Source: an uncultured Myxococcales bacterium
GTDB taxonomy: Bacteria > Myxococcota_A > UBA9042
Direction of reading: 5' to 3'
Assembly: GCA_903955385.1 (NCBI GenBank)
Contig: CAJBNH010000140.1
Coordinates: 1-45,784 of the forward strand
Length of the DNA stretch: 45,784 nucleotides
Below, in pieces: positions 6,766 through 13,833 of the stretch (positions are counted from its first letter, which is position 1; each line of letters starts with the position of its first letter). The position numbers and the translations under genes are program-made. The notes beneath the pieces are model-generated. The model worked only from the letters and a program-made list of their open reading frames with translations, did no database searches and was not told the origin of the DNA.

Positions 6766-9180
6766 CTAGGGCACGATCTTGATCGTCACCTTGCCGACGG
6801 TCGCGTTGGCGCCCTCGGAGTTGCTGGGGTCGGTGCCGGAGTTGAAGGAACCGCCGCCGCCGCCCCAGCCAGACGGACCGGTGTCGTGGCCCGCGCCGCC
6901 GCCGGAATAGCCGCCACCGCCGCCCGAGCCCTGGTTCTGGTTGTGCATGCCGCCGCCGCCGCCGCCGAAGCCGCCGTCCGCGCACAGATTCGCCCCGTTG
7001 TCCTGGCGTACGCCACCCGAGCCGCCGTTGCGGAAGGCATACCCGGACTTGCCGGAATTGCCCGCGACCTGCAGACCGTCGGTCAGGAAGCCGCCGCCGG
7101 CGAATCCTCCCACCGAGCTGGCGTTGCGCGCCCCGCCGTTGCCGTTGATGCCGCCAGCGTAGGCACTGGCGGACCCCGAGGTCGTGACGTTGCCCGGAGC
7201 CCCGACGCCGGTGTAGCTGCTGCTGCGACCGCCGCCGCCGCCACCTGCGACCAACAGCGCGACCGCGGTGCCGTAGTTTGCGCCGACCGCGACGAAAGAA
7301 CCGCCGCCGCCGCCTGAGGACTGACTGTCGCCGCCCATCTGGCCCACGATGATGTTGAGGACCGCGTCCTTGGTCAGCTGGAAGTTGCCCCGCATCCGCG
7401 CGCCCGCTCCGCCAGCATTGCCGGGTGCGTTGCCCCCGCGAGCTCCGAAGGCTTCGATCTGGTACGTTGCGGTGTAGGGCACCGGCCACAGCTGTACGCC
7501 CGAACCCGCGATGGTGACCTTGCCGTTCAAGTCCGTCCCGGCATACGCCGTGTTGCACGCGGCTTGCGAAGGTCCGGAAACGCCCGTTGCCGAGCAGGTG
7601 GAGAAGGTGACGCTGACGGGCGGCGCGCAGCCGGGGTCGCAGCCGTCGCCGACGATGTTGTTGCCGTCGTCGCAACTCTCGCCAAAGTCGATGATCTTGT
7701 CGCCGCACTTGGGCTTCACACAAGTCGTCCGGCACTTGTCCGGCACGTCGGCGTTGGCGTTGCCGGCGTCGCACTCCTCGGGAGTCTCAACGACGCCGTT
7801 GCCGCAGCTGCGCATCATGAGGACGGACCAGACCCCGACGCACACGTTCAGCTCGTTGGTCTTGCTGTTGAGGTACTCGTAGCCGTAGTGCGCCGTGTCG
7901 CAGGCAAACGGAGGGCCGGCAGAGACGGGCAGCTTCACGCCACCGGTCAGCAAGAGCGCGCCCTTCGCCTCGACCTTGGTACTCGAGAGAGTCTCCAAGG
8001 AGACGCTGAAGACCACGATGGCGCCGTCTGCGGAATTGTTCAGGAATTTACCATCGATCGCCTCAATGCGCCACTTGCCCTTGGGGTTCTGCCCGATCCA
8101 GGTCGTCAGGTCGCCGGTGAGCGTCTTGGTGGGCGCGGGGAAGCTGGTCTTGAGGGTGTCCCCTGCCTTGCCAGTCTTGTCGTGCAGCACATAGGAGGTC
8201 CCGGCGGGGTCGAACAGGGTCACCTTCACGGTACTGAGGTCGGAGTTGGTCACCTCGACGTTGACGGCGATCTTGCGGACCAGGCCGACGTCGGGCACCA
8301 GGATTTCGTCCGAGGCCCCCAGCGGGTTGTTGTCCGGGATCGCGACCGGCGCCTTGGTGCTGGCCGTGGTGTCCACGATCTCGTTCGTCAGCAGGTTGTT
8401 CGAGACCTCGTTCAATCCGTCGGGCGGCAGCGCGCTGAACCCGACGCAGTCGTACGAGCCGTCGGCCTTCAAGCCCTGCATGACCAGACCGGTGCCGCAC
8501 GCCTTGCCCAGCTCTGGGGCTCCCAGCAGATCTGCGTACTTGCCAGTCGTGGCGACCTTGGCGAGGTCGGCCCACTTGGCATACGCGACAAGCGATGGCG
8601 CGCCCTCGAGGTCGGCATAGGCACCCGACAGGGCCACGTCGGCCAAAGCGGAGAACTTGGCGTATTGGGAGAAGTCCGGTGCTCCGACCAGATCGGCGTA
8701 CTGTCCGGTTCCCGCGACCTTGGCGAGAGCCTTGGGGTCGATCATGTCGGCCGTGACGCATCCCGAACAGGCCAGCGACTCGGCGGCCGCCGCGCGCCAG
8801 GCGAAGGGCACCGCCTGCAGCGGCGCGCGCGACAGCTCCGGCTCCATGGCGATCCGGATGCCCAACAGCGGAGCCTTCAGGTTCGCCAATGTCTGTGCAG
8901 AGATGGGCGTCAGGCTGCCCAAGCTGTGCGAGAACTGTCCGTTCTTCACCCCGACGGCGATCGACGTCTCCTGCCATGCCGCCGCCGGGCTGTCGGCCTG
9001 TGCGTACAGCGAGAACGTCATCGTGTACTCGCCGTCAGCCGCGGGGCCGCCGCCAGTGGCCGTCACGAAGCCTTCGATGGCCGTGGTCACTGGGATCGCG
9101 TGCGCCACAGACACGGCGAACGGAACAGCCAGACAGGCGGCGAGCAGACACACCTGTAGCAGGAACTGACGGTGAAGCAT
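6766..9180 (-). CDS. Secreted modular protein: P-domain, DUF4215 and ALK/LTK-like glycine-rich C-terminal domain
   Basis: 804 residues. A Sec signal (about 1-28, ending SVAHA) leads into the same N-terminal architecture as the neighbouring paralogue: GGGPAADGEYTMTFSLY, repeats of GxYADLxGAPxLxxYAK (about 165-245), a P-domain-like region (about 280-397; IPDNNPLGASDEILVP), a Cys...Cys...Trp module (424-452) and two DUF4215 repeats (about 457-517). From about 522 it differs completely. FSTCSATGVSGPSQAACNTAY, VQLWPVPYTATYQIEAFGA, LNIIVGQMGG and many GGGGGG blocks match the order of signatures I recall for the glycine-rich domain of ALK/LTK receptors (Pfam Gly_rich type). The ATG at 9180 has GGGGGGA 5 bases upstream and gives the signal peptide; the longer frame does not. 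A surface or extracellular location is inferred. Confidence 0.88.
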   Translation of the reverse strand: MLHRQFLLQVCLLAACLAVPFAVSVAHAIPVTTAIEGFVTATGGGPAADGEYTMTFSLYAQADSPAAAWQETSIAVGVKNGQFSHSLGSLTPISAQTLANLKAPLLGIRIAMEPELSRAPLQAVPFAWRAAAAESLACSGCVTADMIDPKALAKVAGTGQYADLVGAPDFSQYAKFSALADVALSGAYADLEGAPSLVAYAKWADLAKVATTGKYADLLGAPELGKACGTGLVMQGLKADGSYDCVGFSALPPDGLNEVSNNLLTNEIVDTTASTKAPVAIPDNNPLGASDEILVPDVGLVRKIAVNVEVTNSDLSTVKVTLFDPAGTSYVLHDKTGKAGDTLKTSFPAPTKTLTGDLTTWIGQNPKGKWRIEAIDGKFLNNSADGAIVVFSVSLETLSSTKVEAKGALLLTGGVKLPVSAGPPFACDTAHYGYEYLNSKTNELNVCVGVWSVLMMRSCGNGVVETPEECDAGNANADVPDKCRTTCVKPKCGDKIIDFGESCDDGNNIVGDGCDPGCAPPVSVTFSTCSATGVSGPSQAACNTAYAGTDLNGKVTIAGSGVQLWPVPYTATYQIEAFGARGGNAPGNAGGAGARMRGNFQLTKDAVLNIIVGQMGGDSQSSGGGGGSFVAVGANYGTAVALLVAGGGGGGRSSSYTGVGAPGNVTTSGSASAYAGGINGNGGARNASSVGGFAGGGFLTDGLQVAGNSGKSGYAFRNGGSGGVRQDNGANLCADGGFGGGGGGMHNQNQGSGGGGGYSGGGAGHDTGPSGWGGGGGSFNSGTDPSNSEGANATVGKVTIKIVP

Positions 9181-9229
9181 TTGGATCCCCCCCTGGGCAG
9201 CTGCGATGGCCAAGCCGCCCAAGCCATGA

Positions 9230-9258
9230 AACGTACCCGCATGGCGAGTCCACCGCAA
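9230..9258 (-). promoter_or_regulatory. Putative promoter for the glycine-rich-domain protein gene
   Basis: Minus strand TTGCGG (9253-9258), 17-bp spacer, TACGTT (9230-9235). The predicted start is about 43 bp upstream of the ATG at 9180. Confidence 0.45.
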
Positions 9259-9289
9259 CCAAGAAGGTGTTGTCTGCGTCCGGCCTTGC

Positions 9290-9394
9290 CGAATTCGCCA
9301 CATGCTCAACCTCGAGAGCACCTTCACGTACGAAGGCACTGACGAGATCGACTCGCTGGTCATCGGCCGTGCCGTTACGGGCAAGCCGGCGTGC
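9290..9394 (+). pseudogene. Relic of an acyl-CoA dehydrogenase (glutaryl-CoA dehydrogenase-like) C-terminus
   Basis: About 35 codons read IRHMLNLEST...YEGTDEIDSLVIGRAVTGKPA. This is the C-terminal signature of glutaryl-CoA dehydrogenase-type acyl-CoA dehydrogenases (I recall IRHMLNLE, NTYEGTHDIH and ILGRAITG from family members). The Glu in YEGT is the region of the catalytic base in that subfamily. Upstream the frame meets a TGA within 25 codons and shows no dehydrogenase sequence, so about 90% of the gene is missing. Downstream the frame runs on as Pro/His/Arg-rich sequence without the normal stop. It now overlaps the promoter region of the divergent secreted-protein gene. I call it a decayed fragment, not a gene. 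Confidence 0.68.
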
Positions 9395-9711
9395 TGGCCC
9401 CGCCACTCGGCGACCAAGCCCCCTGCTCACCACCGACACTTGACGCTGTGTGCTGCCGACCCACAACCGGGCCGTGGGCGACGGTGCCGTGCGCTCGGCC
9501 GCAAGACGTCGCTCGACCGGTCGTTGGTCGCGGAAGGGGCACAAAAGCGCCAAAACCCGGCACGTGCGACAAGCGTGAGGATGGTTCCTGTAGCCCGCTT
9601 TGGGCGCCGCCGTGACTTGACCGACGGTCCCCCTTGACGCAGCATCCCCTGCCGGTGTGCTGCTCTGGAACGCGTTGGCCGTTCGGGCGGCCTGCACCAC
9701 GCGGAGCACTG
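9395..9711. other. Intergenic gap, no gene seen
   Basis: About 317 bp between the dehydrogenase relic and the MBOAT gene. Open frames here have shadow-like Arg/Pro-rich composition. A small palindrome GACCGACGGTC lies near 9618-9628. No confident promoter or terminator was found. Confidence 0.4.
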
Positions 9712-11100
9712 ATGCTGTTCAACAGTCTGGCCTTCTGCTGCTTCCTCAGTGTGGTCTACGTTCTCTATTTCTCACTGCCGCGCATCCAGTTGATGACGCT
9801 CCTGTTGTCGGGTCTGCTGTTCTACGGTTGGTGGAATCCCCCCTATCTGCTGTTGTTCCTGTTCACGGTTGGCCTCGACTTCATCGTCGGCGCGAAGGCC
9901 GCGCCTTCCGCAGGTGGCCACCGCAAGGCTTGGCTCGTCGCCAGCATCATCGCAAACCTCTCGATCCTCGGCACGTTCAAGTACTACAACTTCTTTGTGC
10001 ATTCGGCCGCTGAAGGATTGGCGTCGCTCGGCATCCCTTGGACGCCACCCGCGTTCACGTTGCTACTGCCGATGGGCATCTCGTTCTATACGTTTCAGAG
10101 CATGGCCTACACCATTGACTGCTATCGCGGTACATGCAAACCCATCGCCCGATTCGACCGCTTTCTGCTGTTTGTGTCCTTCTTTCCGCATCTTGTTGCG
10201 GGCCCCATCATGCGCCCCGAGAACTTGGTCCCGCAGTTCCGCGACGGCGTTCGCTTCCGCGCCGACTGGATGGCCCTGGGCGCCGTTCAAATCGCCCGGG
10301 GTTATGCGAAGAAACTGTTCATTGCAGACGGGCTGGCACCGTACGTGAACCGCGTCTTCACCCACCCGGAGCAGTTCAGTCAGGCCCAACTGCTCGTCGC
10401 GGTGTATGCATTCGCTGTGCAAATCTACTGCGATTTTTCCGGCTATTCGGACATCGCGATCGGCCTCGGCCGCACACTTGGCTACACCATCCCCATCAAC
10501 TTCCAACACCCCTACCAATCGCTGTCGGTCACCGAGTTCTGGCGACGCTGGCACATCTCGCTGTCCAGCTGGCTTCGCGACTACTTGTACGTCCCACTAG
10601 GCGGCAGTCGAAGCGGACCCAAGCGAACCTACGTCAACCTGATGCTGACCATGGTCTTGGGCGGTCTTTGGCACGGTGCGGCGTTCAACTTCGTGGTCTG
10701 GGGCACGATTCACGGGGCCCTGCTGGCGATCGAACGCTGGTTGGGCGTGTCCGCGACCGCACGCGCAGACCTGCCGCTGTGGCAAGTTTGGGTGCGGCGC
10801 CTCGTAGTGTTCCACTTGGTCTGCGTGGCTTGGGTGTTCTTTCGCGCTGAGACGTTCTCGGGTGCTGTGACCGTGCTGCGAGGCATCTTCGGAGGGACGT
10901 CGAGCGGCGGTGCCGTCAGCATCATGGTGCTGGGTTGGATCGCCGTCTTCTTCGTCTGCCACGAAGTCTCCCGCCGCGTCGATTGGTTGAAGCTGTCCCG
11001 GCATCCGCTGGCGCTGGGCCTGTCGCTGTCGTTGCTTGTCGTTTCCGTGTTGGTGATGTTCCGGAGGATTCCAAGTGAGTTCATCTACTTCCAGTTCTAG
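9712..11100 (+). CDS. MBOAT-family membrane O-acyltransferase (AlgI/DltB-like)
   Basis: A 462-residue polytopic membrane protein. It starts MLFNSLAFCCFLSVVYVLYF and contains the AlgI-family hallmarks LPMGISFYTFQSMAYTID, FPHLVAGPIMRPENLVPQF, YCDFSGYSDIAIGLGR and WRRWHISLSSWLRDYLY. LGGLWHGAAFNFVVWG carries the invariant catalytic His321. By family knowledge it moves acyl groups across the membrane to a periplasmic carrier or glycan. The in-frame region extends upstream to 9634, but the ATG at 9712 with GGAG before it matches the family start. The next gene overlaps it by 26 bp and encodes an SGNH-type partner, as in alginate and other polysaccharide O-acetylation systems. Confidence 0.93.
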   Translation: MLFNSLAFCCFLSVVYVLYFSLPRIQLMTLLLSGLLFYGWWNPPYLLLFLFTVGLDFIVGAKAAPSAGGHRKAWLVASIIANLSILGTFKYYNFFVHSAAEGLASLGIPWTPPAFTLLLPMGISFYTFQSMAYTIDCYRGTCKPIARFDRFLLFVSFFPHLVAGPIMRPENLVPQFRDGVRFRADWMALGAVQIARGYAKKLFIADGLAPYVNRVFTHPEQFSQAQLLVAVYAFAVQIYCDFSGYSDIAIGLGRTLGYTIPINFQHPYQSLSVTEFWRRWHISLSSWLRDYLYVPLGGSRSGPKRTYVNLMLTMVLGGLWHGAAFNFVVWGTIHGALLAIERWLGVSATARADLPLWQVWVRRLVVFHLVCVAWVFFRAETFSGAVTVLRGIFGGTSSGGAVSIMVLGWIAVFFVCHEVSRRVDWLKLSRHPLALGLSLSLLVVSVLVMFRRIPSEFIYFQF

Positions 11101-12253
11101 CCCGTTGGGCGCGGCGCTGGATGCGACGCCGGTTGCGCCATGGGCGACGCGACGCTACGTGCGGCGTGCGCTGCTGTGGCCCACCGCGGCTGTGCTGCTT
11201 GCCGAGCTCCTGTGCCGCGTGGTGTCGCCTGTCTATCTTGAGAACCCCGACCCGCGCGAAGTTGAAGTCGCGGCGCCGGGTTACCGCAGGTTGCGGCCGA
11301 ACCTGACGACGCACACCAACGTCGGCGGCGTTCCGACGACCGTCAAGGTCAATGCCGACGGCTTTCGCGACGCGCCGTTTCCGGCGACGCGTGCCTGTCT
11401 GGTCGTCGGCGTCGGCAACTCATTTGTGGCCAATTGGGCGCTGCCTCAGGAGGCGTTTTGGTCGACCCAACTGGAGTCAAAGCTTGGCAACGGTCCAGAT
11501 GTTCAGCGGTGTGCGGTGCGGTCTGCAGGCTTTCAGGGCTGGACGCTTGCGGAGATGGATAGTGCGCTTGCCCACGTGATCCTGCCGCAGCGGCCCGAAG
11601 TCGTCGTCCTGTTCTTCAGCAACTTGACGATGTGGACCGACGCGGCTTTCGACCCCGCGGTCAACGACGCCGCAATTGCCAAGTGGCAGGCTTCATCGGG
11701 ACATCCGCCGCGCCCGCCGCCGCGGTCGGAAGCAACCTGGATGGGGCGCGTCATCGGATTCTACAACACGATCGAACGTCACTCTGCCCTTCTCGGAACG
11801 CTGAAGGTGCGCGCGCCGATGCTGCCGATGACTCTGGGGCTGTCGGAGCTCGCGGTGGCGCCGGTGTACCGCGATGAGGTCTTCTCGGCGCGCGAAGGGC
11901 CGACGCTCGCGTCGCTCGACCTCCTGCGCGGTCGCATTGAACGCGCCGGGGCGAAGCTCCTCGTGGTCGCCGTACCGGCGCTGCCTGAGGCGGATGAGGA
12001 CGTGTACGACCTGATGCTGGCGGCCTATGGCGGCAGTGATCGCGGGGTGAATCTCACGCGCCCCGTTGCGGCCGTGCAAAAATGGGCCCAAGCGCGACAC
12101 GTTCCGTTTCTCGACCTTGCCCCTGTCCTGAGAGGAAGGCAGCCGCCCGCCATGGGCTACGTGGACCACCACTGGAATGACGTCGGCAACGCTCTGGCGG
12201 CCAAGGAACTGGAGCCGTTGGTTCGGCAGTTGCTCCCGCCGACAACGCGCTGA
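11075..12253 (+). CDS. Membrane-anchored SGNH/AlgJ-like protein, probable glycan O-acetylation partner
   Basis: 392 residues with one N-terminal transmembrane anchor (about 27-48) and a periplasmic domain. VVGVGNSFV (Ser116) fits the SGNH block I nucleophile position. YVDHHWNDVGN (Asp364, His366) fits the Asp-x-His-Trp motif of AlgJ/AlgX-type acetyltransferases. The GTG start is supported by GGAGG 7 bases upstream and lies 26 bp inside the MBOAT gene, so the two are translationally coupled. The likely role is the periplasmic second step: taking acetyl (or another acyl) from the MBOAT partner and placing it on a surface polysaccharide. The acceptor is unknown. Overall similarity is weak and the assignment rests on motifs plus context. 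Confidence 0.78.
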   Translation: MSSSTSSSSPLGAALDATPVAPWATRRYVRRALLWPTAAVLLAELLCRVVSPVYLENPDPREVEVAAPGYRRLRPNLTTHTNVGGVPTTVKVNADGFRDAPFPATRACLVVGVGNSFVANWALPQEAFWSTQLESKLGNGPDVQRCAVRSAGFQGWTLAEMDSALAHVILPQRPEVVVLFFSNLTMWTDAAFDPAVNDAAIAKWQASSGHPPRPPPRSEATWMGRVIGFYNTIERHSALLGTLKVRAPMLPMTLGLSELAVAPVYRDEVFSAREGPTLASLDLLRGRIERAGAKLLVVAVPALPEADEDVYDLMLAAYGGSDRGVNLTRPVAAVQKWAQARHVPFLDLAPVLRGRQPPAMGYVDHHWNDVGNALAAKELEPLVRQLLPPTTR

Positions 12254-12400
12254 CGGGCCTGCCCCCAAGGGGCATGCCGGACCTCATCGCAGATTGCCGA
12301 CGCTGGGTTTGTCGGCCGTAGCTGTCCACGACCACCCTGCCAAGCACCGATGCGCCGTAGTCTGGGTGGGCGTTGCACGATCGCCAAGCGCGAGCCGACG

Positions 12401-12429
12401 TTGCACGAGCCCAGATCCGCCGATACGAT
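12401..12429 (+). promoter_or_regulatory. Putative promoter upstream of the acyltransferase-3 gene
   Basis: TTGCAC (12401-12406), 17-bp spacer, TACGAT (12424-12429), about 57 bp before the TTG start. It would give the second half of the cluster its own start. Confidence 0.4.
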
Positions 12430-12485
12430 GCTGAGTTGGTGCACTTCACCTGCTCTGATGTGTTCTCTCCTGCAAGGTTTGCCCC

Positions 12486-13688
12486 TTGACCCAGCTTGCC
12501 GCAAATCAACCCGACTCGACCAAGCTCCCCATCGCTCGGCGTTCCGCATACTTCCCTAGCCTCGACGGACTGCGCTTCATAGCCGCGAGCGGCGTCGTCG
12601 TGCACCACATCGAGCAGATCCTGCTCGAGACCGGCCTCGGCCTTCACTGGAACACGCCGTTCGTCCGCCGAATCGGGCCCGAGGCCGTCAAGCTGTTCTT
12701 CGTCCTGAGCGGTTACCTGATCACGTACCTGCTGCTGGTGGAGCGCGAACGCACTGGCACCGTGTCGGTGTCGAAGTTCTACGTGAGGCGCGTGCTGCGG
12801 ATCTGGCCGCTCTACTTCGCTGTCGTTGCCGCTGGCCTGTGGCTGTTGCCCTGTCTTCCGTCTCTTGCGCCACCGGGCGCCTACGCGATGCTCGAGGCGA
12901 ACCGTTGGCCTGTGACCGCGTTCTTCCTGTTGATCCTGCCCAACGTCGTGCTGAGCGCGTACGGCGTGGTGCCGCACATCTCGGTGACCTGGTCCATCGG
13001 AGTCGAAGAACAGTTCTATCTGACGTGGCCCCTGCTCATGCGCGCGGCGCGACGCCCCGTCTTGATGATTCTGTGCAGCTTCCTGGTGTTTCCCGGTATC
13101 CACTTCGGTCTCTACTTCGCCACGCGGTTCCTGCACGTCGATCTGGGCTCACCGCTGGGCCGCGTTGCCGTTGCGGTTGCTGCGCAACCGTTTGAGAACA
13201 TGGCGATCGGCGGGCTGGCGGCGTGCGCTTGGTTCTACGGGTGGAAGCGCTATCTCGCATTCGTCCACAGTCTGCCGGTGCAAGTCGCGATGCTTGGAAC
13301 CATGGTCCTCTTGCTCGGCTACTCAGGACCGGAAATTCCCCTTGCAACGGCATGTCTGCCCGTCCTCTATGCGGTCCTGATTCAGAACCTGGCCGGCAAC
13401 CCCCGTAGCTTGCTTCGACTCCAATGGAAGTGGCTGCGCCGCTTCGGCCAGATTTCGTACGGCGTGTACATGTACCACGCGTTTTTTGTTGCGCTTGCGT
13501 TTCATGCCGTGCGGGCCGTGAAGCCAGAGGCCGACGTGACCACAACGCGCGTGTTCGTGTACATCGTCGCTTTCGGGTCGACCCTCGCGGTGGCCTCCCT
13601 GTCCTACAGGTGGTTCGAAGGTCCGATTCTGCGACTCAAGGGCAAATTTGGCACAGTCCAGTCCAGCGCACTGCGCCAGACTGACTGA
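12486..13688 (+). CDS. Acyltransferase-3 (OafA/NodX-like) integral membrane protein
   Basis: A 400-residue membrane acyltransferase. YFPSLDGLRFIAASGVVVHH opens the domain, with the conserved His40/His41 pair. It is followed by KLFFVLSGYLIT, FYVRRVLRIWPLYF and SIGVEEQFYLTWPLL, all hallmarks of the family, and about ten hydrophobic spans. The start is TTG at 12486, preceded by AAGG at 8 bases; the conserved domain begins about residue 21 and no ATG fits. By family knowledge it acylates sugars of lipopolysaccharide, capsule or peptidoglycan, or antibiotics. Beside the MBOAT/SGNH pair it suggests a dedicated envelope glycan modification cluster. Confidence 0.92.
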   Translation: MTQLAANQPDSTKLPIARRSAYFPSLDGLRFIAASGVVVHHIEQILLETGLGLHWNTPFVRRIGPEAVKLFFVLSGYLITYLLLVERERTGTVSVSKFYVRRVLRIWPLYFAVVAAGLWLLPCLPSLAPPGAYAMLEANRWPVTAFFLLILPNVVLSAYGVVPHISVTWSIGVEEQFYLTWPLLMRAARRPVLMILCSFLVFPGIHFGLYFATRFLHVDLGSPLGRVAVAVAAQPFENMAIGGLAACAWFYGWKRYLAFVHSLPVQVAMLGTMVLLLGYSGPEIPLATACLPVLYAVLIQNLAGNPRSLLRLQWKWLRRFGQISYGVYMYHAFFVALAFHAVRAVKPEADVTTTRVFVYIVAFGSTLAVASLSYRWFEGPILRLKGKFGTVQSSALRQTD

Positions 13689-13833
13689 CCGGGGACCCGG
13701 CCGACCGACGTGTCGTTGCGCCGCTCCGGACACGGCACCTCCGGCGGCGCGCATCGACTTGCCGCCCTCCTGGCCCTTGCTTTGCTGCCGGAGTCGGCTC
13801 GAGTGCGAGCGGGTTCCTGTTTGGAGGGGACGG

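Noticed and set aside
7564-9159. 531-codon plus-strand frame over the glycine-rich-domain gene
   Set aside because: Antisense to a gene with signal peptide, P-domain and DUF4215; the product is repetitive Arg/Gly/Val shadow sequence.
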